From: DATLGB01 sp037724045
GTDB taxonomy: Bacteria > Actinomycetota > Thermoleophilia > Solirubrobacterales > Solirubrobacteraceae
NCBI GenBank assembly: GCA_037724045.1
Contig: JBBJOW010000005.1
Coordinates: forward strand, 1 to 64,000
DNA length: 64,000 nt
Direction of reading: 5' to 3'
In this document: positions 33,530 through 41,321 of the stretch, piece by piece
Layout of the letters: each line of letters begins with the position of its first letter
Numbering within the stretch: position 1 is the first letter of the stretch
The notes under the pieces: model-generated
What the model was told of the DNA's origin: nothing
The model's input: only the letters and a program-made list of their open reading frames with translations
The model's database searches: none
Translations under genes and position numbers: made by a program

Positions 33530-34618
33530 GTGATCCTCCTGCTCCACAACCGCTACCGGGTCCGGGGCGGGGAGGAGCAGGCCGTCGAGGACCTGCGGTG
33601 GCTGATCGAGACGGAGCTGGGCGAGCGGGTCGAGGTGCTCGAGCGCGACTCCGCGGCGTTGAGCTCGCGGGCCGCCGCGGGCGCGCTGCTGCGCGGCGGC
33701 GCCGATCCCGACCAGGTCGCATCGGCGGTCCGCCGGACCGGCGCGCGCGTCGTGCACGCCCACAATCTCAACCCCGCCTTCGGATGGCGCGCCCTTGCCG
33801 CGGCCCGCGCCGCCGGCGCGCGGACGGTCCTGCACCTGCACAACTACCGGCTGGTCTGCGCGAACGGGATCTGCTTCACGCGCGGACGCGACTGCGTGCG
33901 CTGCCACGGCCGCAACACGGCACCGGGCGTCGCGCTGAACTGCCGCGGCGGCTCGCGCGCGGAGGCAGCCGTCTATGGGGCAGCCCTCGCCGGGTGGCAG
34001 GAGCGGGTGGTCGCGCACGTCGACCGGTTCGTCGTCCCCAGCGCGTTCGCCCTGCGCCGGTTGCGCGAGCTCGGCGCGCCCGTCGCCGACGCCACGGTCA
34101 TCCCGTCAGTCCAGCGCGCCTTCGCACCGTCCTCGCGCGCTGCCGACGGCGGGTTCGTCCTCTTCGCCGGCCGCGTCGCGCTCGAGAAGGGCGTCTTCGA
34201 CGCGATCGACGCCTGTGCCGCCGCCGGCCTTCCGCTCGTCATCGCCGGCGACGGGCCGGAGCTCGAAGCCGTCCGCGCGTTCGGCGCCGACGCTCGCGGC
34301 CGCCTCGACGGTGCCGCGCTCGCCGACCTGCGCGCGCGCGCTGCCGTGGCGATCGTCCCGTCGCGCTACGAGGAGATCCTCCCGCTGGCCGCGCTCGAAG
34401 CCATGGCCGCCGGGCTGCCGGTGGTCGCCACGCGCTCGGGCGGGCTGGCGGAGCTCGTCCCCGAGGAGGGGCTCACCGACGTCGCCGGCCTCGCCGCGCG
34501 CCTGACTGCGCTGTGGAGAGACGCAGCCGCCGGCGACCGCGCGCTGGCCCGCGTCCGCGACCGCTGCGCGCCGCCGGCCGTCGCCGCCCGGTTGCGCGAG
34601 GCCTACACCGCGGCGTAG
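33530..34618 (+). CDS. Family 4 glycosyltransferase with Cys-rich insert
   Basis: A 362-residue GT-B enzyme. The N-terminus is VILLLHNRYRVRGGEEQAVE with a glycine-rich donor loop. HLHNYRLVCANGICFTRGRD followed by CVRCHGRN is the Cys-rich insert (CxxC) seen in one GT4 subgroup and may bind zinc. FVLFAGRVALEKGVFDAIDA and AIVPSRYEEILPLAALEAMA complete the donor domain. It may be transcribed with the nucleotidyltransferase pair behind it, although that pair has its own -10-like hexamer. Confidence 0.9.
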   Translation: MILLLHNRYRVRGGEEQAVEDLRWLIETELGERVEVLERDSAALSSRAAAGALLRGGADPDQVASAVRRTGARVVHAHNLNPAFGWRALAAARAAGARTVLHLHNYRLVCANGICFTRGRDCVRCHGRNTAPGVALNCRGGSRAEAAVYGAALAGWQERVVAHVDRFVVPSAFALRRLRELGAPVADATVIPSVQRAFAPSSRAADGGFVLFAGRVALEKGVFDAIDACAAAGLPLVIAGDGPELEAVRAFGADARGRLDGAALADLRARAAVAIVPSRYEEILPLAALEAMAAGLPVVATRSGGLAELVPEEGLTDVAGLAARLTALWRDAAAGDRALARVRDRCAPPAVAARLREAYTAA

Positions 34619-34627
34619 CCTGGAGGC

Positions 34628-34846
34628 GTGACTGCGGACGAGCGCGTAGCCGAGCTCGAACGGCTCGCCGCCGAGGCGCACGAGGCCGAGCGCACCGGTC
34701 ATGCCTGGGCCGCCGGCGAGGTCTGGAAGCGCTACGTACTCGTCCGCGATGCCGGCCGGGATCCGGACGAGCTCTTGGCGGAGGGCGTCGAGCTCAGCCG
34801 CGTAGCGCTCGATCTGGCACGGCAAGCCGAGCGCTCCGAGCTGTGA
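34628..34846 (+). CDS. Small helical protein paired with a nucleotidyltransferase (antitoxin-like)
   Basis: Seventy-two residues, acidic and almost entirely helical (MTADERVAELERLAAEAHEA; LLAEGVELSRVALDLARQAE). GTG 34628 is preceded by TAGCCT, which overlaps the stop of the upstream GT gene, and by GGAGG. Its stop overlaps the next start by GTGA. Position and size suggest the antitoxin or partner of the downstream nucleotidyltransferase. No DNA-binding motif is clear. Confidence 0.65.
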   Translation: MTADERVAELERLAAEAHEAERTGHAWAAGEVWKRYVLVRDAGRDPDELLAEGVELSRVALDLARQAERSEL

Positions 34847-35316
34847 GCTTCGGTCATCTTCTCGACGACCTCAATCGCTTCGAGGTCCGCTATGTCGTGG
34901 TCGGCGGCTTTGCGGTCATCCGTCATGGAGTCGTGCGCGCCACGAAGGATCTCGACGCGGTCATCGCGCTCGACGACGCCACCGCGCGAGCACTCGAGCG
35001 ATTGCTGTGTGACTGGCGCGCAGTGCGACCGGACGGCTCGCCGGAGGACCGACGGCTTCCCACCGCGGGCTGGCCGCTTCATCTCGATACGCAGCACGGC
35101 TTCGTCGACCTCCTCGCCGAGCAGGCGCCGCCGCTCGACCTCGAGGGCCTGCTGTCTCGATCGGACACGCGCCGGATCGACGGGGTGCCGGCACCGATCT
35201 GCTCACTCGCCGACCTGGTGCTGATGAAGCGCCTAGGTGGGAGGCCGACCGACCTCGAGGACCTCAGCCGGCTCGAGACCGCTCACGGGGAGCTGCCGGC
35301 TCCCCCAGGCGAGTAG
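34843..35316 (+). CDS. Nucleotidyltransferase-fold protein, toxin-like (AbiEii/DUF6036-like)
   Basis: A 157-residue protein of the polymerase-beta superfamily. The motif VVGGFAVIRHGVVRATKDLD has the GG-x-A and DxD-like residues (KDLDAVI) that hold metal and nucleotide. The third acidic residue could be D in HGFVDLLAEQ. Proteins of this kind act as toxins in pairs such as AbiEi/AbiEii or as stand-alone nucleotidyltransferases. The GTG start overlaps the 72-aa partner. It lies inside a polysaccharide cluster, next to an NDP-sugar epimerase and VapBC. The biological role is inferred only. Confidence 0.72.
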   Translation: MSFGHLLDDLNRFEVRYVVVGGFAVIRHGVVRATKDLDAVIALDDATARALERLLCDWRAVRPDGSPEDRRLPTAGWPLHLDTQHGFVDLLAEQAPPLDLEGLLSRSDTRRIDGVPAPICSLADLVLMKRLGGRPTDLEDLSRLETAHGELPAPPGE

Positions 35317-36216
35317 TCAGGCCCGCGCCCAGGCCATCGTCTGCTCGAGCCCGGCGGCCAGGCCGGTGGCGGCGGTCCACCCGAGCTCGCGCGCGGCTCG
35401 GGTCGCGTCCAGGCACGAGCGCTCCACCTCGCCGGCCCGCGGCGGGGCGTGCTCGGCGCTCAGCCCGAGGCGCTCGGCCAGCTCGTTGACCGAGGTCTCG
35501 ACGCCGGTCCCGACGTTGAACGGCCCGAACGTCGCGCCCTCGGCGGCGCGCAGGCACGCGTCCACCACGTCGCCCACGTAGACGAAGTCGCGCGTCTGCT
35601 CCCCCGCGCCGAAGATCGTCACCACGCGCCCGGCCACCGCGGCCCCGCAGAAGATCGCGCACACCCCGCCCTCGCCGAGCGGGTCCTGCCGCGGCCCGTA
35701 GACGTTGGCTAAGCGCAGGCAGGTGACCGACATGCCGTGGAGCCCGCCCAGCACCCGCAGGTAGCCCTCCGCCGCGAGTTTGGCCTGGCCGTACGGCGCG
35801 AGCGGCCTCTCGGGCGCGTCCTCCGGCGTCGGGACGATGTCCGTCTCTCCGTAGATCGCGCCGCCCGTAGAGGCGAAGACCACGTGGCGCACCCTGGCCT
35901 CCCGCGCCGCCTCGAGCACGTGCACCGTCCCGCCGACGTTGACCGCGAGGTCATAGATCGGATCGGTCACCGACCTACGCACGTCGACCTGCGCGGCCAG
36001 ATGGAAGACCACCTCGGGCCGCGCCGCGGCGAAGGCACCGGCGACCGCTGCGGTGTCGGCGATCGTCACCTCGTGCAGCGTCGCGCCCGCCGCCACGTTC
36101 TCGCGGCGCCCGGTGCTGAGGTCGTCGATCACCGCAACCTCATCCCCGCGCGCCAGCAACGCGTCGACGACGTGCGAAGCGATGAAGCCGGCTCCGCCGG
36201 TCACGAGCGCCCTCAT
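35317..36216 (-). CDS. NAD-dependent NDP-sugar epimerase (GalE-like)
   Basis: A 299-residue extended SDR. VTGGAGFIASHVVDALLARG is the Rossmann motif, VVFHLAAQVDVRRSV the NAD-ribose loop, and APYGQAKLAAEGYLR gives the YxxxK pair. The catalytic Ser/Thr region is FASTGGAIYGE. It probably interconverts UDP-Glc/UDP-Gal or their N-acetyl or uronate forms. ATG 36216 has CATACT 9 nt upstream. Its 3' end abuts the nucleotidyltransferase gene. It stands as a single-gene transcription unit. Confidence 0.9.
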   Translation of the reverse strand: MRALVTGGAGFIASHVVDALLARGDEVAVIDDLSTGRRENVAAGATLHEVTIADTAAVAGAFAAARPEVVFHLAAQVDVRRSVTDPIYDLAVNVGGTVHVLEAAREARVRHVVFASTGGAIYGETDIVPTPEDAPERPLAPYGQAKLAAEGYLRVLGGLHGMSVTCLRLANVYGPRQDPLGEGGVCAIFCGAAVAGRVVTIFGAGEQTRDFVYVGDVVDACLRAAEGATFGPFNVGTGVETSVNELAERLGLSAEHAPPRAGEVERSCLDATRAARELGWTAATGLAAGLEQTMAWARA

Positions 36217-36257
36217 CGCCGCAGAAGTATGGCGATCGCACCGGTCATGTGACCGCG

Positions 36258-36656
36258 TCAGACGAGCTCGATCGCGCAGGGGAGGTCCGGTGCGCGGCTC
36301 AAGCGGACGTCGCCCGTGATCAGCGGAAGCTCCAGCAGCCCCGCCAGCGCGACGTAGAGGGCGTCGTAGAAGCTCAGGCTGTGTCGCAGTGTCCACGCCG
36401 TCTCACGCAGTGGGCCGACAACGGCGTAGCGGTGGTTCACGAGCACCCGCCCAGCGCGCAACGCGGTCAGCGCTTCGTCAGGACTGAGCCGCGCCTCCCG
36501 CTCGTGGCGCCGCAGGACGTTCCCGACCTCGGCGTCGATCAGGTGCGGAGCATGCCTGCGTCCTCCCGCGAGCCGCGCCCGCAGCGCCGAGGCGGCTTCG
36601 GTCTTCCCGCCCAGCGCCAGAACCAGCGCCGAAGCGTCGAGCACGCAGTCGCTCAA
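36258..36656 (-). CDS. vapC: PIN-domain ribonuclease toxin
   Basis: A 132-residue VapC-type toxin. Conserved acidic residues are in CVLDASALVLALGGKTEAAS (first Asp), HLIDAEVGNVLRRHEREA (Asp/Glu), and SFYDALYVALAG (Asp) with LPLITGDVRLSRA (Asp). The TTG at 36656 overlaps the stop of the antitoxin gene (TTGA), and a GTG at 36644 is an alternative start. Its target would be tRNA or rRNA by family analogy. It closes a two-gene operon. Confidence 0.9.
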   Translation of the reverse strand: MSDCVLDASALVLALGGKTEAASALRARLAGGRRHAPHLIDAEVGNVLRRHEREARLSPDEALTALRAGRVLVNHRYAVVGPLRETAWTLRHSLSFYDALYVALAGLLELPLITGDVRLSRAPDLPCAIELV

Positions 36657-36889
36657 CGACGCTCGGCGTCGAGGTCGGCCTGAATCGACTCGCGGGTCGC
36701 CCCAGGTGTGTCGTGGCGGTCCAGCGCGCCGCGCAGCGTCGCCAGCACCTCTTCCGTAGTGGGATGCGCGGCGAAGTCGACCACCCAGTCGCGCATGTAT
36801 GTCTGGATGGAGCGCCCCTCGGCCCGAGCCCGTCTGCGGATCACTTCGTAGGTCTCCTCGGGAAGCTCCCGGATTTGAATTGTCGCCAT
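36653..36889 (-). CDS. vapB: Antitoxin of the VapBC pair (ribbon-helix-helix/FitA-like)
   Basis: A 78-residue antitoxin. The N-terminus MATIQIRELPEETYEVIRRR is a ribbon-helix-helix DNA-binding segment like FitA. The C-terminal part (TEEVLATLRGALDRHDTPGA) would wrap the toxin. The ATG at 36889 lies within an 11-bp inverted repeat that probably is its operator, and a TAAAGT hexamer is 6 nt before the ATG. Confidence 0.9.
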   Translation of the reverse strand: MATIQIRELPEETYEVIRRRARAEGRSIQTYMRDWVVDFAAHPTTEEVLATLRGALDRHDTPGATRESIQADLDAERR

Positions 36890-36912
36890 AGCGCAACTTT
36901 AGCGCTACGGCG
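36884..36912. promoter_or_regulatory. VapBC autoregulatory operator with embedded -10 box
   Basis: Arms CGCCATAGCGC (36884-36894) and GCGCTACGGCG (36902-36912) are inverted with one mismatch and a 7-bp spacer. The left arm contains the vapB start codon. The spacer holds the minus-strand hexamer TAAAGT (36901-36896). A bound antitoxin would cover both promoter and ribosome entry. Autoregulation is known for VapB/FitA; its use of this site is inferred. Confidence 0.6.
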
Positions 36913-36951
36913 CATCCGGGCCGGACCAGGCCGACCCGGATGCGAGCGCGA

Positions 36952-37137
36952 TCAGCGGCGGCGAACCCGCTCGCAGTTCTTGAACACGCGGTCACGCGGT
37001 CGACGAACGCCTGGTCGCGCTTGCCCTGGCCACAGCTGACGCGGTCGGTCCGCTTGCCGTCGCGCGAGTTGAGCTTGCGTTGCCGCCGTTGCCGTTGAGG
37101 CGATCCTTGCCGCCGGCGCCGGTCAGCGTGCACCTGC
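36952..37137 (-). pseudogene. Frameshifted remnant of an RTX/calcium-binding repeat protein
   Basis: Reading the minus strand across two frames gives TLTGAGGKDRLNGNGGN, then KLNSRDGKRTDRVSCGQGKR, then DQAFVDRV, then DRVFKNCERVRRR and a stop at 36954-36952. The glycine-rich GGKDRLNGNGG repeat and the conserved end RVSCGxGxD...DRVxxNCERVRRR are typical of secreted RTX-like proteins in this lineage. Frame breaks lie near 37080 and 37010. The upstream part of the gene is missing. The 240-bp gap otherwise shows no gene. Confidence 0.6.
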
Positions 37138-37174
37138 CGCGTCTGGTCCGATGACGGACGCCCGAAACTTCACG

Positions 37175-37193
37175 GCACGCAGCGTGCTTGACT
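37175..37193 (+). promoter_or_regulatory. Inverted repeat beside a -10-like hexamer of the GH-like gene
   Basis: GCACGC-A-GCGTGC (37175-37187) is a perfect 13-bp palindrome directly followed by TTGACT (37188-37193), which lies 7 nt before the ATG at 37201. The placement is suitable for a repressor operator or an activator site. No regulator is suggested by the neighbours. Confidence 0.4.
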
Positions 37194-37200
37194 GGACACC

Positions 37201-38298
37201 ATGCTTCGATTGCTTCCCACACTCGTCGTGGCGCTGTGCTGCGTCGCGGCAACCCCGGCTTCCGCTGCCCCCGTCACGATCAAGAAGTCGATGTGGGGAC
37301 CCGTCGAGGTCGACGGGAAGTCGCAGTTTCCCATCTACAAGGATCTCGGCGTCGGCCTGTATCAGTACGTCATGTACTGGGACCGGGTCGCCCCTTCGCG
37401 GCCGATCGACCCTACGAATCCCGACGACCCGGCTTACCAGTGGCCGGAGGAACTCGACGTGGCGGTGGACGAGGCGCGCAAGAACGGGATCAAGGTCTCC
37501 CTGATGCTGATCGGAGCACCCGGCTGGGCCAACGGCATGCGCGAGCGGCGCTGGGCGCCGAACGATCCCCAGGACTTCGCAGACTTCACGACGGCGGCGG
37601 CACGGCGCTACGGCGACGTGCGCCACTGGATGATCTGGAGCGAGCCGACGAAGGCGTCCAACTGGCAGCCGCTCGAGCCCGACCACGGCAAGCCGCTGCG
37701 CGGCAAGAAAGCGCTGGAAGGCCCGCGTCGCTACGCGGCGCTGCTCGACGCGACGTTCGTGGCGCTCAAGCGGGAATCCAAGAACAACCTGGTCATCGGC
37801 GGGAACACGTTCACCGTCGGCACCGTCGCGCCACTGCGCTGGATCCAGGCCATGCGCATGCGCAACGGCCGTCGACCGCGCATGGACCTCTGGGGCCACA
37901 ATCCTTTCAGCGCCCGGGTGCCCAAGCTCAGCGATCCCCCACTCGGCTCCGGCTTTGCGGATTTCAGCGACCTTGACGATCTGGCCAGGCGCCTTGACCG
38001 CGCGTACAGGAACGGGCCCCGCAAGCAGCAACGCCACATGAAGCTGTTCCTCTCGGAGTACTCGCTGCCCACCGACCACGCCAACTACGAGTTCAACTTC
38101 TTCGTCAGCCGCAAGACGCAGGCGACCTGGATCCGCAAGGCACTCAAGATCGCGCGCAGTTATAAGCGGATCTACACGTTTGGGTACCTGGGGCTCTATG
38201 ACGACGACGTGCGCCCCAGCGGCGACCAGGTCGAGCGTGGCCTGCTCACCCGCAGCGGCGAGCGCAAGCCCGCATACGCCGCATACCGTGATAACTGA
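37201..38298 (+). CDS. Secreted GH-A clan glycoside hydrolase-like protein
   Basis: A 365-residue protein with a signal peptide (MLRLLPTLVVALCCVAATPA, cleavage near ASA-AP). The TIM-barrel has acid/base E148 in HWMIWSEPTKASNW (SEP instead of the usual NEP) and nucleophile-like E286 in KLFLSEYSLPTD. It lacks the C-terminal beta domain of the similar protein at 27.4-28.9 kb. It may cleave or remodel an exported glycan. The N-to-S change before the acid Glu is unusual and may alter specificity. It stands alone upstream of the NeuB operon. Confidence 0.75.
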   Translation: MLRLLPTLVVALCCVAATPASAAPVTIKKSMWGPVEVDGKSQFPIYKDLGVGLYQYVMYWDRVAPSRPIDPTNPDDPAYQWPEELDVAVDEARKNGIKVSLMLIGAPGWANGMRERRWAPNDPQDFADFTTAAARRYGDVRHWMIWSEPTKASNWQPLEPDHGKPLRGKKALEGPRRYAALLDATFVALKRESKNNLVIGGNTFTVGTVAPLRWIQAMRMRNGRRPRMDLWGHNPFSARVPKLSDPPLGSGFADFSDLDDLARRLDRAYRNGPRKQQRHMKLFLSEYSLPTDHANYEFNFFVSRKTQATWIRKALKIARSYKRIYTFGYLGLYDDDVRPSGDQVERGLLTRSGERKPAYAAYRDN

Positions 38299-38331
38299 CA
38301 TCTGTAGCGTGCGTTCGGTGAGAGGGACTTC

Positions 38332-39420
38332 ATGACCAGCTCCGCCAGATCGATGCGCATCGCCGATCGCGAGATCAACGACCATGCGCAGTGCTACGTG
38401 ATCGCCGAGGTGGGTCACAATCATCAGGGCGATCTCGACCAGTGCAAGAGGCTCTTCGCTGCCGCCAAGGATGCGGGCGCGTGCGCGGTGAAGCTCCAGA
38501 AGCGCGAGAACGTCAGCCTCTTTACGAGCGCGATGTTCGCCAAGCCCTACGACAACCCGAACTCGTTCGGCGCAACGTACGGCGAGCACCGGGAGTTCCT
38601 GGAGTTCGGGCTCGAGGAGTACGTCGAGCTCAAGGCGTACTGCCAACAGATCGGAATCCATTTCTTCGCCACGGCGTTCGACATTCCGAGCGTCGCGTTC
38701 CTCGAAGAGGTCGACCTCCCGGCCTACAAGGTCGCATCAGCCGACGTGACCAACGTCCCGCTGCTGCGCGAACTGGCGCAAACCGGCAAGCCGGTGATCC
38801 TTTCGACGGGCGGCGCGCGCTGGGAGTCGATCCGGGCGGGCTACGAGACGCTCGCCGCCGGCGGCGTCGAGATCGGGATCCTCCAGTGCACCGCAGGCTA
38901 CCCGGCCGCCTGGGACGAACTTGACCTCCGGGTCATTCACACCTACCGCGATGCGTTCCCGGAGTCCGTGGTCGGGCTCTCAAGCCACGACAACGGCATC
39001 GCCATGTCCACGGCGGCGTTCGCGCTCGGCGCGCGCATCATCGAGAAGCACTTCACGCTCGACCGCACGATGAAGGGAACAGATCACTCCTTCTCGCTCG
39101 AGCCGCAGGGCATGAGCAAGCTCGTGCGCGACCTCACGCGCGTTCACCTGGCGCTCGGCGACGGCGTCAAGCGCGTGCACGAGAGCGAGAAGGCGCCGAT
39201 CGAGAAGATGGGCAAGTCCATCTGCGCGGCGACCGATCTGCCTGAGGGCCATGTGCTGCGGTCGGAAGACCTCGCCTTCAAGTCTCCGGGCGGTGGGCTG
39301 CTGCCCAGCGAACACGACACCGTCGTCGGCGGACGCCTCACGCGCGCGGTGTTCGCCGAGACGTCGCTTGACTACGAACTGGTCGAGCTGCCCGAGCACG
39401 TCGTCGCTGCGCGCTCTTGA
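38332..39420 (+). CDS. N-acetylneuraminate synthase family protein (NeuB-like) with SAF domain
   Basis: A 362-residue PEP-condensing enzyme that makes 9-carbon (or related) 2-keto sugar acids. CYVIAEVGHNHQGDLDQCKR, PAYKVASADVTNVPLLRELA, and the metal/PEP motif EKHFTLDRTMKGTDHSFSLE are intact. A C-terminal antifreeze-like SAF domain begins near residue 285 (GKSICAATDLPEGHVLRSED). ATG 38332 has a good Shine-Dalgarno sequence (GAGAGGGA), and TAGCGT lies at 38305-38310, so this mRNA has a leader. It starts an operon with the transketolase. The sugar substrate is unknown. Confidence 0.9.
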   Translation: MTSSARSMRIADREINDHAQCYVIAEVGHNHQGDLDQCKRLFAAAKDAGACAVKLQKRENVSLFTSAMFAKPYDNPNSFGATYGEHREFLEFGLEEYVELKAYCQQIGIHFFATAFDIPSVAFLEEVDLPAYKVASADVTNVPLLRELAQTGKPVILSTGGARWESIRAGYETLAAGGVEIGILQCTAGYPAAWDELDLRVIHTYRDAFPESVVGLSSHDNGIAMSTAAFALGARIIEKHFTLDRTMKGTDHSFSLEPQGMSKLVRDLTRVHLALGDGVKRVHESEKAPIEKMGKSICAATDLPEGHVLRSEDLAFKSPGGGLLPSEHDTVVGGRLTRAVFAETSLDYELVELPEHVVAARS

Positions 39421-41321
39421 CGGAAACCCTGCTGTACGTCGGACCGGCCGAGCTCGAGCGCATCCGCGCGCTCGATGCCGACCCCGTCGCGCGCACCGCG
39501 GCTCTGGCGGACGCATGCCGCGTCAACACGCTGTCGATGATCGCCGAGGCCGGCTCGGGTCACATCGGCACGAGCTTCAGCTGCATGGACCTGCTGTGCT
39601 GGCTGCACTGCGAGGTGCTCGAGACGGGTGACCGCTCGTTCTCCTCCAAGGGCCACGACGCGCCCGGGCTCTACAGCGTGATGGCGGCCACGGGCTCGCT
39701 CGCGTTCGACGAACTGCACGCGCTGCGCCGCCTGGGCGGCCTCCCCGGCCATCCCGACGTGATCACCACGCCGGCCGTCCACACCAACACCGGCTCGCTC
39801 GGGATGGGGATCTCCAAGGCGCGCGGCTTCATCCTCGCCGACCGGATGGCCGGCCGCAGCGGCCGCGTGTTCGTCCTCACGGGCGACGGCGAGCTGCAGG
39901 AGGGGCAGTTCTGGGAGTCGCTGCAGCCGACCGCCAACCGCGGCATCGGCGAGCTGACGGTGATCGTCGACCACAACAAGCTTCAGTCCGACACCTGGGT
40001 CTCCGAGGTCTCAGACCTGGGTGACCTCGAACGCAAGGTCGCGTCGTTCGGCTGGGCCGTCGCGCGGTGCGACGGCCACGACATGGCCACCGTCCGCGCC
40101 GCGCTCGCCGAGCTCGACGAGCGCGCCGACCGGCCGAAGCTGCTGATCGCGGACACCGTCAAGGGGAAGGGCGTCTTCTTCATGGAGCCGCACGACCTGC
40201 CCGTCGCCGGTGACTCGCTCTACGACTACCACTCGGGCGCCCCGAGCCCCGGCGACTACAAGCGCGGCGTCGCCGAGCTGCTCGAGCGTCTTGACGGCCG
40301 GCTGGCCGCCCTCGGCGCCGCGCCCGTCGAGCGCCTTGAGCGCCCGCTCGACCGCCCAAGGGCCCCCGTGCGCCCGCAGCGCCTGTTGGCCGCGTACGGC
40401 CGCGCGCTCACCGCGCTCGGCGAGCGCGTTCCGGAGCTTGTCGCGCTCGACGGCGACTTGTCGCTGGACACCGGTCTCGTCGAGTTCCGGGCCCGCTTCC
40501 CCGAGCGTTTCGTGGAGTGCGGCATCGCGGAGCAGGACATGGTCTCCCAGGCCGGCGCCATGGCCCTCGCCGGCCGCCTGCCGATCGTGCACTCCTTCGC
40601 CTGCTTTCTCACCCCGCGCGCCAACGAGCAGATCTTCAACAACGCGACGGAGGGCACCAAGGTCATCTACGCCGGGTCGCTCGCGGGCATCGTGCCCGGC
40701 GGCCCGGGGCACTCCCACCAGTCGGTCCGGGACATCGCGCTGATGGCCTGCGTCCCCGGCATGGCGGCGATTGAGCCCAGCTTCGAGGCGGAGGCGGAGG
40801 CCGCGCTGCGCTGGGCCGTCGAGGAGGCCACCGGCCCCGTTTACATCCGGCTCGTCAGCGTCCCGTGGGAGCTCGGCTTCGAGCCACCCGCCGTGGAGCG
40901 CCTCGAGCCCGGCCGCGGAACGGTATTGCGCGAGGGCGAGGACGTGGTCGTCGTGACGACAGGGCCGATCATGGTCAGCGGCGCGGTGGCCGCGGCCGTG
41001 GCGCTGGAGGCCGAGGACGTCTCCGTCGGCGTGGTTGCACTGCCCTGGCTGACGGGGGTCGACGGCCCGTGGCTCGCCAGCGTCGTCGGCGACGCGCACG
41101 TGCTGACCGTCGACAACCACCTGCTCACCGGTGGCCAGGGAGACGCGGTGCTGTCGGCCCTCGCGGCCGCCGGCGCGGGCGCGCCCGTCACCAAGCACGG
41201 CGTGGACCGCGTACCTGAGTGCGGCACGAACGCAGAGGTCCTGGATGCCCATCGCCTCGACGCCCAGGGCCTGGCCGAGCGGATCGTCGCCGTTGCGGGC
41301 GCCAGCGTCGGCGCGGCGTGA
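39417..41321 (+). CDS. Transketolase-like enzyme, complete N+C fusion
   Basis: TPP-dependent 2-carbon transferase of 634 residues. The N-terminal half shows catalytic His in EAGSGHIGTSFSCMDLLC and the TPP/Mg motif GDGELQEGQFWESLQ ending in DHNKLQSD. The C-terminal half has the catalytic Glu E372 in VECGIAEQDMVSQAG and the C-terminal domain LTGGQGDAVLSAL. All catalytic positions are present. The TTG start overlaps the NeuB-like gene (TTGA). It is shorter than central-metabolism TktA (about 660-690) and, by context, probably serves sugar biosynthesis. Confidence 0.9.
   Translation: MTETLLYVGPAELERIRALDADPVARTAALADACRVNTLSMIAEAGSGHIGTSFSCMDLLCWLHCEVLETGDRSFSSKGHDAPGLYSVMAATGSLAFDELHALRRLGGLPGHPDVITTPAVHTNTGSLGMGISKARGFILADRMAGRSGRVFVLTGDGELQEGQFWESLQPTANRGIGELTVIVDHNKLQSDTWVSEVSDLGDLERKVASFGWAVARCDGHDMATVRAALAELDERADRPKLLIADTVKGKGVFFMEPHDLPVAGDSLYDYHSGAPSPGDYKRGVAELLERLDGRLAALGAAPVERLERPLDRPRAPVRPQRLLAAYGRALTALGERVPELVALDGDLSLDTGLVEFRARFPERFVECGIAEQDMVSQAGAMALAGRLPIVHSFACFLTPRANEQIFNNATEGTKVIYAGSLAGIVPGGPGHSHQSVRDIALMACVPGMAAIEPSFEAEAEAALRWAVEEATGPVYIRLVSVPWELGFEPPAVERLEPGRGTVLREGEDVVVVTTGPIMVSGAVAAAVALEAEDVSVGVVALPWLTGVDGPWLASVVGDAHVLTVDNHLLTGGQGDAVLSALAAAGAGAPVTKHGVDRVPECGTNAEVLDAHRLDAQGLAERIVAVAGASVGAA

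Noticed and set aside
36217..36257. A terminator or hairpin between the epimerase and vapC genes
   Set aside because: GACCGGTGCGAT and GCGGTCAC show short complementarity, but no stable stem or U-run follows.
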